NCBI RefSeq assembly: GCF_028283705.1
Contig: NZ_JAPWKD010000001.1
Span: 62,001 to 126,000, forward strand
DNA length: 64,000 nt
Origin: Pantoea sp.
GTDB taxonomy: Bacteria > Pseudomonadota > Gammaproteobacteria > Enterobacterales > Enterobacteriaceae
Direction of reading: 5' to 3'
In this document: one piece after another, positions 45,545 to 55,494 of the stretch
Position numbering within the stretch: the stretch's first letter is position 1
How the letters are laid out: each line of letters opens with the position of its first letter
Translations under genes and position numbers: made by a program
The notes under the pieces: generated by a model
Seen by the model: the letters and a program-made list of their open reading frames with translations, nothing else
What the model was told of the DNA's origin: nothing
Databases searched by the model: none

Positions 45545-45573
45545 ACACCACCAGGGTGATACCCTGGTGGTGT
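45545..45573. terminator. Perfect 13-bp hairpin downstream of GH127
   Basis: ACACCACCAGGGT, loop GAT, ACCCTGGTGGTGT between the GH127 stop and the convergent glucosyltransferase stop. A short AAAATAG follows on the plus strand; there is no U-run, so it is not a typical Rho-independent terminator. Confidence 0.55.
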
Positions 45574-45605
45574 AAAATAGCGAAATTTGATTTAAGGCTA
45601 ATGAG

Positions 45606-47033
45606 TTATTTCACACCATGATTTAGCACGGCGCTGGCATTGATGACCAGACAAGGCTCAGTACAAGTGTTGTTGAGGCCAATCACCGGCGCAGCTGGAA
45701 TGACATAATTCATCGCGTGCTCTTTTCTGGCTGAATACGCCATGCCCGCAAATGTCCAGGGCATGCCTAATGAAAGGGCACCGAACTCATCATATTTAGT
45801 GGATTTTGCAACTCTCGGTAAATTATCTGAGTTGATGCTGTAATACAACTCACCTTTGAATTCTGCAGGAACAGTTCTCAGGACTTCAGCGTTGAACAGA
45901 TGATATTCTTCCTGCTGAGGTAGAGAAAAACCATTGCGGATATTCTGGTTGCTAGCAAATACCGTCAGTAAGATGAAAATAATATAAGGTATTTGCGGGT
46001 ATCTGATGTTCTTAAAAATCGTCAATAGGCCAACGATGAATACTGCCGTGGTGATCAATGCAATGGCGACGATGGTGCGATACGCTGCCCAGCTCTCACT
46101 GACCAGTAAGTTTGGTAATCCGGATGCAAGCACGAAAAAGGCAAACAAATAAGGTTTGTTTCTGCCATGTTTTGTCATGGCAGCGATACCAATACCCATA
46201 ATAACGAGTGAGAGGATGACAGAAAATAACGTTCTGCCTAAGTCATAATTGGTAATGGCGTTTTTTAGCGGTTCTTTAATGAACCACAATAATTTCTTTC
46301 CAAACTCCAGAGTTACATTCGTTCTGGCCAGAATGTCATGGTAAAGCCAGTACGGCAGTGCTTTGGCAAACAGCAGTGCGCTGAACATACCAAAGCCTAA
46401 CATCAATATCGTCCTGATGAAAATCTTACGATCAACCACTCGCTTTGACAGACAAAAGTCAATCATCGCAAAGAATAAAAAGCTCATGCCAGCAGGCTGA
46501 TAAATGGCAAAAGAAGCCGAGATAAAGATCGCTGATAATAATAATCTGCTTAATGATGTTCTGTGGCTGGTAAGGCAGGTATAACTCAGGCCAGAAAAAA
46601 TGACGGAAAGTACGTAAGGGAAACATACCGACCAGGCCGTGTACACCTGAAACGAAGGCAGCAGGCATAGCATCGTACTGAAAGTGAAGCGCTGCAGGTT
46701 ATTCTCAAGAATCTGACGTTTGCTGGTGAAATAATAGAGATAACATCCCAGAGCAATCAGTGACAGGAGTGAAAATACTCTCAGAACGATAAGGCTATTA
46801 ACATCGTCAATAAAAAATGAAAAAAGATAACGAAAAGAACCATACAATGGCCTGCCAGATAAAACATCCCACTTTAATATGCTATTGGGGTCCGTATTTG
46901 ATGCATATATGTAAAACCAGTCATCAGAAAAAGCATAATTTGAGAGATATATCGGGCTGTAGCCTATTAATATGAAAAAGGCGATTAAGAAATAGAATTT
47001 AACATTATAGTTTGCGTTTATCGTATTAATCAT
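45606..47033 (-). CDS. GtrII-like membrane glucosyltransferase, orphan
   Basis: 475 residues from ATG 47033, with about ten to eleven membrane helices and a long AT-rich codon bias unlike its neighbours. An early loop has SNYAFSDDWFYIY with an acidic pair, in the position of the GT catalytic acidic residues in GtrII proteins; a large C-terminal loop follows. GtrII-type enzymes add glucose to O-antigen from a lipid carrier, normally with GtrA and GtrB; neither is here. It lies just downstream of tRNA-Pro on the same strand, as expected of imported cargo. The start is uncertain: TTG at 47063 is an alternative and AGGA is close to the ATG. Confidence 0.75.
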   Translation of the reverse strand: MINTINANYNVKFYFLIAFFILIGYSPIYLSNYAFSDDWFYIYASNTDPNSILKWDVLSGRPLYGSFRYLFSFFIDDVNSLIVLRVFSLLSLIALGCYLYYFTSKRQILENNLQRFTFSTMLCLLPSFQVYTAWSVCFPYVLSVIFSGLSYTCLTSHRTSLSRLLLSAIFISASFAIYQPAGMSFLFFAMIDFCLSKRVVDRKIFIRTILMLGFGMFSALLFAKALPYWLYHDILARTNVTLEFGKKLLWFIKEPLKNAITNYDLGRTLFSVILSLVIMGIGIAAMTKHGRNKPYLFAFFVLASGLPNLLVSESWAAYRTIVAIALITTAVFIVGLLTIFKNIRYPQIPYIIFILLTVFASNQNIRNGFSLPQQEEYHLFNAEVLRTVPAEFKGELYYSINSDNLPRVAKSTKYDEFGALSLGMPWTFAGMAYSARKEHAMNYVIPAAPVIGLNNTCTEPCLVINASAVLNHGVK

Positions 47034-47136
47034 GTCCTGTTCTTCTTCGTATATCCTGGTCAACGCATGGAAGGGAAATTAGGGGCGTAAAGGTTAGCAT
47101 GCAGGACCACGGTATTGCCATCACGATATTCAGGCA

Positions 47137-47171
47137 ATAAAAAAGCAGCCGTAAATGGCTGCTTTTTTTTT
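47137..47171. terminator. Bidirectional terminator downstream of tRNA-Pro
   Basis: GCAGCC, loop GTAAAT, GGCTGC (47145-47162) with A-run before and T-run after. It serves tRNA-Pro on the minus strand, where U-runs also follow, and could end plus-strand transcripts. Confidence 0.8.
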
Positions 47172-47179
47172 GGGAATTT

Positions 47180-47256
47180 TGGTCGGCACGAGAGGATTTG
47201 AACCTCCGACCCCTGACACCCCATGACAGTGCGCTACCAGGCTGCGCTACGTGCCG
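47180..47256 (-). tRNA. proL: tRNA-Pro(GGG)
   Basis: 77 bases ending in encoded CCA. On the minus strand it begins CGGCACGTAGCGCAGCCTGG, the anticodon loop reads ATGGGGT (anticodon GGG), and the T-arm is GGAGGTTCAAATCCTC. It matches E. coli proL apart from the anticodon stem, where one C-G pair is replaced by a U-A pair. It lies between yejM and an accessory gene, the position E. coli proL has beside yejM. Confidence 0.97.
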
Positions 47257-47328
47257 AACGTGGAGGCATATACTACCGTTTCCGCGCACGATTGCAAGAT
47301 GTGAGCGGTTTAACTGCCTCATATTTAA

Positions 47329-49083
47329 TCAGTTTGCGATGAAGCGCTTCTCTTCCGTCAGTACCTGCAACAACAACGCCAGTTGCGGTTTATGATCCTT
47401 CAGCGCTTTACCCTGTGCATCGTATGCACGGTAGCTGCCATTATTGTTCAGTACCAGAGTCATGTCCGGTGTGGTCACCACCAGCCTGCCATCTTCGCTG
47501 CTTGCTACCCAATTATGGCTGCGCTGAGCGGCGAACAGATCTTCACCCTGAGAATAGTTCACCGGGTTAGTCCGCACATGCAGCAGACGTTGCATCAATG
47601 TCGCCATCACATCCTGTTGATCGGTGAGGCGGTCAATAGTCTGCGCTGGCGTATTCGGCCAGTGCACCACCAGCGGCACCTGCAGGGTAGCGCGGTTGCC
47701 CGGATTGTTGTCATCACCATCCAGCGCAATGGCGCGCTGAGCGGTAATCACCACTACGGTATTCTTCAGTAAATCGCGCTGTTGCAGGGTTTGCAGTACA
47801 GCGGCGATTTGCGCGTCAACACCCGCAGCCTGACGTAAATAGCTACGCTGTTGCGCTTTTAGGCTATCGCCAGTGACGGTGACGCCATTCAGTGCCACCC
47901 AGGAGAACCAGGGGGTGCTGTTGTCCTTCTGCCCGTTGAGCCAGTTTTGCCATTGGGCGACGGTCGCGCTATTCGGCTGGCTGTCCATGGCGGGCAGGGA
48001 GTAGTCCGCCAGCAGTGCCTGACGATATAACGGCTGATTAAAGCCATCGGAGGAGAACAACCCGAACTGATAACCCTGGCTGTTCAGCGCGCTGAGTAAT
48101 GTGGAAGGCGTACGTGCTGCCAGTACCCCATCCATATAGCTTGATGAGATGCCGTAGAACAGGCCAAACAAGCCTTTTTCAGGCTGGTTTCCGGCGCTGT
48201 AGTGCTGCGTAAAGCGCACGTTGCCAGTAGCGAACTGATTCAGCGACGGTAACGCTTTTTCCACGTTGGCGTTATTCAGGCCATCCACCGTCAGCACCAG
48301 CAAATTATGGCGTGTACCACCATCGCGGAAGGTGATATCGCTTAACGGATATTGCACCGATAACGCTTCCGGATCGCCTTGCTGCACCAGACGCTGCTGA
48401 TAAGCCTGCGCATCCAGCAGACCGTGACGCTCAAGGAAACGTCGCGCCGTCATCGGATAGGAAAGTGGCAGGTTAGCGCGCTGCATCGTGATCGGACGAT
48501 AGAAGTTGGCATCAGCCCAGATATACAGCAGATGGCTGGCGAAGAACGCACAGATAAACAGCGCTGCCAGCGGTTTGCCAAACGAACGACGGTTGAGGCT
48601 GCGCAGCTTCTGCCAGCTCCAGGTGGCAAACAGCATCTGAACCAGAAATATCACCGGTACACTGATAAACATCAGCTGCCAGTCGCGCGCCATCTCACTT
48701 TGGTCGGGGTTTATCACCAGCTCCCACACCACCGGATTGAGATGGAGATGGAAGCGGTTGAATACCGCACTGTCGACCATAATCAGCGTCAGCCCTGTGG
48801 TGGCGATGATCGCTGAAAGGAACCTGAGCAATCGCTGCGACATCACCACAAAGGTGAGCGGGAAGATCACCAGCAGATAAACGGAAAATACCAGAAAGCT
48901 AAAGTGGCCAATCCAGCTGGTATAGGCATAGATACGACCAGCCAGCGACGCTGGCCAGTCGGAAACCAACAGGTAGCGGCTGCCTAAAACTAATGCGAAG
49001 AGAATATTAAACAGGGCAAACCAATGCCCCCAGCTGATCATCTGGGAGACTTTGTCACGGTAGCGCTGCCGGTTGGTTACCAT
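47329..49083 (-). CDS. yejM: Inner-membrane regulator of LPS synthesis YejM (PbgA/LapC)
   Basis: 584 residues: five membrane helices within about the first 190 and a periplasmic domain with a sulfatase-like fold. YejM senses LPS and restrains LapB so that FtsH does not over-degrade LpxC. The globular part has [34 protein letters not shown] and a Thr/Ser in the metal-site position, lacking some catalytic sulfatase residues. Near the ends [20 protein letters not shown] is family typical. It is preceded by yejL with 22 bases between and is followed by tRNA-Pro on the same strand. Confidence 0.94.
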   Translation of the reverse strand: MVTNRQRYRDKVSQMISWGHWFALFNILFALVLGSRYLLVSDWPASLAGRIYAYTSWIGHFSFLVFSVYLLVIFPLTFVVMSQRLLRFLSAIIATTGLTLIMVDSAVFNRFHLHLNPVVWELVINPDQSEMARDWQLMFISVPVIFLVQMLFATWSWQKLRSLNRRSFGKPLAALFICAFFASHLLYIWADANFYRPITMQRANLPLSYPMTARRFLERHGLLDAQAYQQRLVQQGDPEALSVQYPLSDITFRDGGTRHNLLVLTVDGLNNANVEKALPSLNQFATGNVRFTQHYSAGNQPEKGLFGLFYGISSSYMDGVLAARTPSTLLSALNSQGYQFGLFSSDGFNQPLYRQALLADYSLPAMDSQPNSATVAQWQNWLNGQKDNSTPWFSWVALNGVTVTGDSLKAQQRSYLRQAAGVDAQIAAVLQTLQQRDLLKNTVVVITAQRAIALDGDDNNPGNRATLQVPLVVHWPNTPAQTIDRLTDQQDVMATLMQRLLHVRTNPVNYSQGEDLFAAQRSHNWVASSEDGRLVVTTPDMTLVLNNNGSYRAYDAQGKALKDHKPQLALLLQVLTEEKRFIAN

Positions 49084-49105
49084 ATTATAAGGTCAAATCT
49101 GCAAA

Positions 49106-49333
49106 TTAATGGGCGTTGTCATCGCGAACCGACGCTTGCAACGCATCGGCAAAAGATCGTGCCAGGCTGCGGCGCTGTGCCGGAGAAACGCTGGTGTTGA
49201 TCAAATTGGTTACCATATTCCCCAGTACCATCAGGGAAAGGTCGGTTGGCGCTTTGTCTTTTTCAAGAATCTGCGCCATTTGCGCGAGGAGTTTCTCCAC
49301 GCGTTCGTCACTGTAACGGGATGATTGTGGCAT
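49106..49333 (-). CDS. yejL: UPF0352 protein YejL
   Basis: 75 residues, the E. coli YejL length. Small helical dimer of unknown function. It has the conserved segments [38 protein letters not shown] and [16 protein letters not shown]. It is the first gene of yejL-yejM and diverges from yejK across 158 bases. Confidence 0.95.
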   Translation of the reverse strand: MPQSSRYSDERVEKLLAQMAQILEKDKAPTDLSLMVLGNMVTNLINTSVSPAQRRSLARSFADALQASVRDDNAH

Positions 49334-49491
49334 ATCGTCGACTAATCAAGTATCAAAAGGCGGTATATTACCGTAACAACGCGATTTTTTCCGCAATTTT
49401 ATCAAACGCGAAATGTTCGTGTTGTGTATGGAGTTGAAAGCAGCGGCGTGCGGTGTTTGAATACGCGCCTGTGCTTAAAGGAGAGTCTATC

Positions 49492-50496
49492 ATGAGTCTG
49501 GATATCGACCAGATTGCCCTGCATCAGTTAGTGAAACGTGATGAGAACCAGCTTGAGCTGGTGCTGCGTGATACCCTGCTGCCTGCCACCAAAGCGGTTG
49601 AGGAGATGGCAGAAGAGTTGCATCGGGTGTACAGCGCCAAGAACAAAGCCTATGGGTTGTTCGATGAAGAGAGCGAACTGGCCGCTGCGCTGCGTAATTG
49701 CCGCAAAGGGGAAGATGACTTTCTCGCCTTTAGCCGGGCGGCGACCGGGCGTCTGCGCGATGAACTCGGCAAATATTCCTTTGCTGAAGGCGGTATCGTG
49801 CTGTTTATCCATTATCGTTATCTGGCGGTGGAATACCTGCTGGTTGCGGTGCTGAACAGCCAGTCCAGCATGCGGGTTAACGAAGAACTGGATATCAGCA
49901 GCACACACTATCTCGATATTAATCATGCCGATATCGTCGCGCGCATTGACCTCACCGAATGGGAAACTAACCCGGAATCGACCCGTTATCTGACGTTTTT
50001 GCGCGGACGGATAGGGCGTAAAGTTGCCGACTTCTTTATGGATTTCCTCGGTGCCAGCGTGGGCCTCGATACCAAAGCACAAAACCGCGGCTTATTGCAG
50101 GCGGTGGATGATTATTGTGCGGAATCGAATCTCGATAAAAATGAACGCCAGAATTACCGTCAGCAGGTTTACAGCTATTGTAACGATCAGCTGCAGGCCG
50201 GTGAGGAAATTGCGCTGGAAGACCTTTCCAGCGAACTGCCGCCGCTGGGCGAAAAGACTTTTCAGGCGTTTACCCAAGAGCAAGGCTACGAGCTGGAAGA
50301 GCATTTTCCTGCCGATCGCAGCACCTTACGTCAGCTGACTAAATTTGCCGGCAGCGGTGGTGGGTTAACCCTGAACTTCGACGCCATGCTGTTGGGTGAG
50401 CGTATTTTCTGGGATCCGACGACGGATACGCTGACCATCAAAGGCACGCCGCCTAATCTGCGCGATCAGCTGCAACGTCGCACCGGCGGCAACTGA
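49492..50496 (+). CDS. yejK: Nucleoid-associated protein YejK
   Basis: 334 residues (E. coli 335). An abundant, conserved cytosolic DNA-associated protein (NdpA) that interacts with DNA gyrase and topoisomerase IV in E. coli. Conserved: [29 protein letters not shown] opening, [40 protein letters not shown] and [13 protein letters not shown]. Start at 49492 chosen for its AAAGGAGA eight bases upstream and the family MSLD opening; the longer frame from 49453 lacks this. A bidirectional terminator follows. Confidence 0.95.
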   Translation: MSLDIDQIALHQLVKRDENQLELVLRDTLLPATKAVEEMAEELHRVYSAKNKAYGLFDEESELAAALRNCRKGEDDFLAFSRAATGRLRDELGKYSFAEGGIVLFIHYRYLAVEYLLVAVLNSQSSMRVNEELDISSTHYLDINHADIVARIDLTEWETNPESTRYLTFLRGRIGRKVADFFMDFLGASVGLDTKAQNRGLLQAVDDYCAESNLDKNERQNYRQQVYSYCNDQLQAGEEIALEDLSSELPPLGEKTFQAFTQEQGYELEEHFPADRSTLRQLTKFAGSGGGLTLNFDAMLLGERIFWDPTTDTLTIKGTPPNLRDQLQRRTGGN

Positions 50497-50506
50497 TTTC
50501 CGCCCA

Positions 50507-50536
50507 TAAAAAAACGCCGCAGATGCGGCGTTTTTT
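50507..50536. terminator. Bidirectional terminator between yejK and rplY
   Basis: CGCCGC, loop AGAT, GCGGCG (50515-50530) flanked by seven A before and six T after, so it ends both convergent genes. Confidence 0.88.
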
Positions 50537-50554
50537 CTTCAACTCGTCAGGCGA

Positions 50555-50839
50555 TTAAGCGCGAACGAAGTCGATGTGGTGCAGTTTCGGCTTGAACGGG
50601 TGACGCTGTACAGCCTGAACTTTAACTTTGATTTCTTTACCGTCAGCAACGATGGTCAGAACGTCAGTGTAAAAGCCTTCTTTAGCCTGCATGTTCATGA
50701 CTGAGTCGTGATCCAGTTCGATAGAAACCGGTGCTTCAGTTCCGCCATAAACGATGGCCGGGAACTTGTTAGCGTGGCGCAGGCGGCGGCTCGCACCCTT
50801 ACCCTGCTCTTTACGTACTTCTGCGTTGATAGTAAACAT
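50555..50839 (-). CDS. rplY: 50S ribosomal protein L25
   Basis: 94 residues, the short L25 form. It binds 5S rRNA. The sequence [20 protein letters not shown], then [20 protein letters not shown], and [19 protein letters not shown] is nearly identical to E. coli L25. A promoter at 50928-50956 and a leader of about 85 bases precede it, so translation control is possible. Confidence 0.98.
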   Translation of the reverse strand: MFTINAEVRKEQGKGASRRLRHANKFPAIVYGGTEAPVSIELDHDSVMNMQAKEGFYTDVLTIVADGKEIKVKVQAVQRHPFKPKLHHIDFVRA

Positions 50840-50927
50840 CTTAATATCTCTTCGTTGATTCCTGTTACAGGCGACCCAGCAACAGAACGATTATTCAAAC
50901 GCCATTGCGAATGCAAAAGCGGGCGGC

Positions 50928-50956
50928 ATTATAGCCGCTAAGCGCCGCACGGGCAA
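50928..50956 (-). promoter_or_regulatory. rplY promoter
   Basis: On the minus strand TTGCCC, a 17-base spacer and TATAAT (plus-strand complement at 50928-50933 and 50951-50956). It is strong, 90 bases before the rplY start. Confidence 0.8.
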
Positions 50957-50969
50957 ATGATTCCGTGGG

Positions 50970-52724
50970 TCAACGCAGTTCATTGGCCCGACGAAAACGG
51001 CCCTGATAATCAAATATCTTTTCGCGGACTTGCCAGAAATGGCCCTTAGCACGCGCCACGACAAAATCAGGATGACGTAATAATGGTTGCAGAGCTACCA
51101 CATCGCTGGCGGTCTGCCATCCGAGTGGCACACCCGGTGCGCGCTGATGGGGGCGCATAAACAGTTGTTCAAATGCCTTACGTTGCGCGGGCGTGTGCAG
51201 GCGAAAACGTTCGCTGACGTCCAGACCATCCTCATCATAATAAGTCGCCTTCAGCCATTCGCCTTTCTCATCACGTCCCTGCGTCAGCGTCATGCCGCCG
51301 CAGCGCAGCACACGGGCATCTTTGAGTTTCAGCGCGGCCTTCAGCATATCATCGGGATCAACCAGCACCTTGTCGCACTGGTGGCAACGACGCGCCGCGA
51401 TATCGTTTTCGGCACCGCAATCCGGGCAGCTTTTGAAGCGGAAGCGATAATCACATTGCTCACGCTGCCCGTCGTCGTCTTCCAGCACCCCCTGACAACG
51501 GCGGCCAAAATGCTCAATCACATGACCATCAGCAGTGGCTTTGCCCCAGAAGGTGTTGGCGAAGCCGCAGGCGGGACAAAAAACCTGCACCGGCTGATTA
51601 TCGCTGGCCCCTTTGGGTGCACCCACTTCAGGCGTGAAGAGATCGTGTGGGTTACCGGCGTAATCGAGGATCAGGCAGTCGGTTTTGCCGGGGGAAAGGC
51701 GCAGGCCGCGTCCGACGATTTGCTGATACAGGCTGACAGATTCGGTGGGGCGCAGAATGGCAATCAAATCGACATGGGGGGCGTCGAAACCGGTGGTCAG
51801 CACCGCGACGTTCACCAGAAACTTCAGTTGCTGCGCCTTGAAGGCGTTAATCAGACGGTCGCGTTCTTTCACCGCCGTTTCGGCCGAGACCAGAGCGCTA
51901 TTTTCCGGCAACAGCGTTAACACCTCACGCGCGTGCTCGACGGTGGCGGCAAAAATCATCACGCCACGGCGATCGTCGGCAAACTCCACGATCTGACTGA
52001 TAATGTGCGGCGTAACGCGCTGCTGCTGTTTCAGTTCCCGATTCAGGTCGGCTTCGCTGAACAGACCGTTGTTTTGCGGCATCAGGCGGCTGAAATCGTA
52101 TTGCACCACCGGCATATCCAGCCGTTCTGGCGGTACCAGAAAGCCATGCTTAATCATATAGCGCAGCGGCAATTCATAGATGCAATCACGAAAAAGCGCC
52201 TTTTCATCGCCGCGCACCATTCCATGATAATGAAACTGATAGATCCAGCCTTTACCCAGGCGGAATGGGGTAGCCGTCAGCCCCAGCAGCCGCAACTGCG
52301 GATTATGCTGGCGCAGATGGGTGAAAAGTTGCTGATACTGACTTTCGCTGTGATCGCTGATGCGGTGGCATTCATCGACGATCACCAGGGAAAAGGCACT
52401 GTCGAAACGATCGAGGTTGCGTGCCACCGACTGCACACTGCCAAACACCACTTTGCGTTCGCTTTGTTTCCTTTGTAATCCCGCGGCGAAGATATCGGCT
52501 TCCAGTCCGTATGCCTGATATTTGCTGTGGTTCTGCTCCACCAGCTCTTTGACATGCGCCAGCACCAGCACGCGCCCGCGCGCCAGTCGTGCCAGTTCGG
52601 CAATCACCAGGCTTTTTCCTGCCCCGGTGGGCAGCACAATCACTGCGGGTGTCGCATGCTGGCGGAAGTGAGCAACGGTCGCGTTAACCGCTTCTTGCTG
52701 GTAGGGGCGCAGGGTGAAAGACAT
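50970..52724 (-). CDS. radD: DNA repair ATPase RadD (YejH)
   Basis: 584 residues, superfamily 2 helicase-like ATPase. RadD aids RecA-mediated recombination and double-strand-break repair. Walker [19 protein letters not shown] (about 32-48), Walker [14 protein letters not shown], motif [11 protein letters not shown] and motif [13 protein letters not shown]. The C-terminal region carries zinc-binding CxxC pairs: [22 protein letters not shown] and [10 protein letters not shown]. It diverges from rsuA. The start at 52724 gives [15 protein letters not shown], the family opening. Confidence 0.95.
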   Translation of the reverse strand: MSFTLRPYQQEAVNATVAHFRQHATPAVIVLPTGAGKSLVIAELARLARGRVLVLAHVKELVEQNHSKYQAYGLEADIFAAGLQRKQSERKVVFGSVQSVARNLDRFDSAFSLVIVDECHRISDHSESQYQQLFTHLRQHNPQLRLLGLTATPFRLGKGWIYQFHYHGMVRGDEKALFRDCIYELPLRYMIKHGFLVPPERLDMPVVQYDFSRLMPQNNGLFSEADLNRELKQQQRVTPHIISQIVEFADDRRGVMIFAATVEHAREVLTLLPENSALVSAETAVKERDRLINAFKAQQLKFLVNVAVLTTGFDAPHVDLIAILRPTESVSLYQQIVGRGLRLSPGKTDCLILDYAGNPHDLFTPEVGAPKGASDNQPVQVFCPACGFANTFWGKATADGHVIEHFGRRCQGVLEDDDGQREQCDYRFRFKSCPDCGAENDIAARRCHQCDKVLVDPDDMLKAALKLKDARVLRCGGMTLTQGRDEKGEWLKATYYDEDGLDVSERFRLHTPAQRKAFEQLFMRPHQRAPGVPLGWQTASDVVALQPLLRHPDFVVARAKGHFWQVREKIFDYQGRFRRANELR

Positions 52725-52892
52725 CGGGCCAAAACTTTTTTCTGAAACGGACCCGCATTATGCCATGAAAGCGCCTGAAACGCAGGATCAGCTCTGTTAG
52801 CCGCCGATGGTTCAGGCTATACTGCCCTCACATTTTCAACGGATAAAAACACCGTTTCAGTTTCCCTCCGCAGTAACAGGCAAAGCGAATTC

Positions 52893-53615
52893 ATGCGACT
52901 CGACAAATTCATATCTCAGCAACTGGAAATCAGCCGTGCCATTGCCGCACGTGAAATACGTGCAAAAAAAATCACCATTAATGGCGAAACGGTGCGTGAC
53001 ACCTCCTATAAAGTGCTGCCGGATGACGAAGTGGAATACGACGGTAATCCACTGGTTCAGCAGCATGGCCCGCGCTATTTCATGCTGAACAAGCCGCAGG
53101 GTTATGTCTGCTCCACTGATGATCCGGATCACCCGACCATCCTGTTCTTTATTGAAGAACCTATGGCCTGGAAGCTGCACGCGGCAGGGCGTCTGGATAT
53201 TGATACCACCGGTCTGGTGCTGCTGACTGATGACGGCCAGTGGTCGCATCGTATTACTTCGCCACGTCACCATTGTGAAAAAACCTACCGTGTCGGGGTT
53301 GAATCCCCACTCGCTCCGGCGCTGGTAGACACCTTTGCCGCGGGTATCCAGCTGCACAATGAAAAAGATCTGACCAAACCGGCGACGCTGGAAATTACCG
53401 GCCCGCAGGAAGCGTTGCTGACCATCAGCGAGGGGCGTTATCACCAGGTGAAACGCATGTTTGCGGCGGTGGGTAATCATGTGGTGACCCTGCATCGCGA
53501 ACGTATCGGCGCTATCGCGCTCGATGCCGATCTTGAAGAAGGGGAGTACCGTGAATTGACCGGGGAAGAGGTCGCGAGCATTGGTTTACCTGACGAATTA
53601 AAACAACAGAAATAG
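52893..53615 (+). CDS. rsuA: 16S rRNA pseudouridine(516) synthase RsuA
   Basis: 240 residues. An N-terminal S4 domain ([20 protein letters not shown]) is followed by the RsuA catalytic domain with the conserved Asp in [20 protein letters not shown], the [12 protein letters not shown] block and the [20 protein letters not shown] motif. It makes pseudouridine at position 516 of 16S rRNA. The start at 52893 gives the standard MRLDKFI opening. It diverges from radD and is followed 9 bases later by bcr. Confidence 0.96.
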   Translation: MRLDKFISQQLEISRAIAAREIRAKKITINGETVRDTSYKVLPDDEVEYDGNPLVQQHGPRYFMLNKPQGYVCSTDDPDHPTILFFIEEPMAWKLHAAGRLDIDTTGLVLLTDDGQWSHRITSPRHHCEKTYRVGVESPLAPALVDTFAAGIQLHNEKDLTKPATLEITGPQEALLTISEGRYHQVKRMFAAVGNHVVTLHRERIGAIALDADLEEGEYRELTGEEVASIGLPDELKQQK

Positions 53616-53624
53616 CGGGAGCAC

Positions 53625-54824
53625 GTGGTGCCAAAGGACAAGAACTCACCGGTCGGGTTAGTGGTTATCCTCGGATTGCTGGCGATGTTGATGCCGCTCT
53701 CCATCGATATGTATCTGCCAGCAATGCCACAAATTGCACGTCAGTTTGCCGTTTCATCCGGCAGCGTGCAGATGACGCTTAACCTTTATATTCTCGGCTT
53801 TGCCATTGGTCAGCTGGTGTATGGACCGCTGGCGGATAGCTATGGCCGCAAACCGGTGATCGCCCTTGGTACGCTGATTTTTGCCTGTGCGGCGGCGGCG
53901 TGTGCGTTATCGCAATCCATCGATCAACTGATCTTCATGCGTTTTCTGCACGGCCTGTCGGCAGCGGCGGCCAGCGTGGTGATTAACGCCCTGATGCGTG
54001 ACAGCTACTCGAAAGAGGAATTCTCACGCATGATGTCGTTCGTCATGTTGATTACCACCATTGCGCCGTTGCTGGCACCGATTATCGGTGGCTGGTTGCT
54101 GCTGTTGTGGAGCTGGCATGCCATTTTCTGGACGTTGTCGATAGCGGCTATCGTGACCACCGTGCTGGTGGTGACCCAGATCCGCGAGACGCTCAAACCT
54201 GAGCAGCGTCAGCGTTTTCATCTGCGTACCACGATGGGGAATTTTGTCGCGCTGGTACGACATAAACGCGCCTTCAGTTACATGCTGGCAAGTGGCTTCT
54301 CGTTTGCCGGGTTGTTCGCTTTTCTTAATGCCGGGCCTTTCGTGTATATCGAGGTGAACCACGTTTCGCCGCAGAACTTCGGTTACTACTTTGGCCTTAA
54401 CGTGGTTTTCCTGTTTGTGATGACGTTGATTAACAGCCGCGCCGTGCGTCGTTTTGGTCCGCTGGCGATGTTCCGTATCGGGTTGGTCATTCAGTTCTGT
54501 ATGGGCGTCTGGCTGCTGGTAGCGAGTGCACTCAACCTGGGTTTCCTGCCGTTGGTGCTGGGCGTGGCGATGTTTATCGGTTGTGTCTCGACGGTTTCTT
54601 CCAACGCGATGGCGGTGATTCTTGATGAGTTTCCGCATATGGCGGGTACCGCATCGTCGCTGGCCGGTACGCTGCGTTTCGGCGTCGGTGCGCTGGTGGG
54701 GGCGTTGCTTTCTATGGTCAACGTCAGCAGTGCCTGGCCGATGGTCGCGACCATTGCGTTATGCGCCACCGTTTCTATTATGTTGTTCAGTTACGCTACA
54801 CGACCTCGTCATAATATCGCCTGA
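53625..54824 (+). CDS. bcr: Bicyclomycin/sulfonamide resistance MFS exporter Bcr
   Basis: 399 residues, 12 membrane segments (DHA1 group). Conserved: [60 protein letters not shown] and [20 protein letters not shown]. Bcr exports bicyclomycin, sulfathiazole and some dipeptides in E. coli. The GTG at 53625 has GGGAG three bases upstream and a second GTG at 53628 would have six, so the start is one codon uncertain. It sits in the same cluster as yejG and rsuA, as in E. coli. Confidence 0.94.
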   Translation: MVPKDKNSPVGLVVILGLLAMLMPLSIDMYLPAMPQIARQFAVSSGSVQMTLNLYILGFAIGQLVYGPLADSYGRKPVIALGTLIFACAAAACALSQSIDQLIFMRFLHGLSAAAASVVINALMRDSYSKEEFSRMMSFVMLITTIAPLLAPIIGGWLLLLWSWHAIFWTLSIAAIVTTVLVVTQIRETLKPEQRQRFHLRTTMGNFVALVRHKRAFSYMLASGFSFAGLFAFLNAGPFVYIEVNHVSPQNFGYYFGLNVVFLFVMTLINSRAVRRFGPLAMFRIGLVIQFCMGVWLLVASALNLGFLPLVLGVAMFIGCVSTVSSNAMAVILDEFPHMAGTASSLAGTLRFGVGALVGALLSMVNVSSAWPMVATIALCATVSIMLFSYATRPRHNIA

Positions 54825-54847
54825 ATCCTCTCTGCGGTTTCGTCACT

Positions 54848-54875
54848 GGCGGCGCGATTTATCGCGCCGTTACGG
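54848..54875. repeat. REP-like palindromic element, copy 4 (single)
   Basis: GGCGGCGCGATTTATCGCGC followed by CGTTACG, with a perfect seven-base stem (GGCGCGA/TCGCGCC) and TTTA loop. It lies 24 bases after the bcr stop. Only one arm of the paired form is present. Confidence 0.8.
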
Positions 54876-55167
54876 GCAATTTTCATCCATTCTCAAACCC
54901 TTTCCCGTGTGTGATGTTTCCATATTGTGAAAATTAATAAGTAAAAAAGTAACCACATTGCGTCTAAAATGATTGTTAACTGTCGCCGAACAAGGTACAT
55001 ATAGCGATAAATGCGAGCATTCTCGCAAATAATAAATCTGCTATATGTTTTGTGCTTAAAACGAGAAGGCAAGCCTTGACGTCCGTATTCTGAGTTAACC
55101 AGGAAAGGGATTCACCATGGGTGCGCAGTGAATCGTGAATGTTAACGTCTCTGGGGATTACGTATCT
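54876..55167. other. Gap upstream of yejG
   Basis: About 290 bases, AT-rich, with a small GCGAG/CTCGC hairpin near 55013 and a TTGACG word at 55076 that could be a -35 box of the yejG promoter. No frame with a ribosome site is seen. Confidence 0.4.
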
Positions 55168-55494
55168 ATGCTGCAACTTTCGGTTGTGCATCGTCTGCCG
55201 CAACATTATCGCTGGTCGGTTGATCATGCTGGTGAGATTGAGCGACAGGAATCTGCCGATGCTGAAAATGACCAGGATCTGGTCGCACTACGCCTGCTCA
55301 GTCATGATGGGCATCCGGCGATGGAAATCCTGCGCCAGTTGCAGGATACGCTGGCGCAGATTCAGGTGGAATGCAAAATCGCCCATTGTGAAGGACAGCC
55401 CTGTTTGCTGATCCAGCGCGGTGACGAAAGCGCCACCAATTGCTGCCTGAAAAATCAGGGTGTGGCTATCGCCGAAACCTTTGACGGCCATTAA
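55168..55494 (+). CDS. yejG: YejG family protein
   Basis: 108 residues from ATG 55168. YejG is a small cytosolic protein that affects aminoglycoside susceptibility through ribosomes in E. coli. Features: LQLSVVHRLPQHYRWSVDHA, LVALRLLS and CLLIQRGDESATNCCLKNQG with VAIAETF near the end. The ATG is ten bases after GGGGA and leaves the family N-terminus LQLSVVHRLPQ; GTG 55135 would add 11 residues without a homologous counterpart. It converges on yejF, with the yejF stop overlapping its last codons. Confidence 0.85.
   Translation: MLQLSVVHRLPQHYRWSVDHAGEIERQESADAENDQDLVALRLLSHDGHPAMEILRQLQDTLAQIQVECKIAHCEGQPCLLIQRGDESATNCCLKNQGVAIAETFDGH

Noticed and set aside
45545..45573. Calling the perfect hairpin a standard Rho-independent terminator
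   Set aside because: Neither strand has a U-run after the stem, so it was reported only as a hairpin of uncertain function.
47137..47256. Possible attachment-site duplication from the tRNA-Pro 3' end
   Set aside because: I could not find a second copy of the tRNA end (GGTCGGCACGAGAGGATTT) in the window, and no integrase is present, so no island boundary is called.
55135..55167. An earlier GTG start for yejG
   Set aside because: It adds 11 residues with no counterpart in the family and has no better ribosome site.
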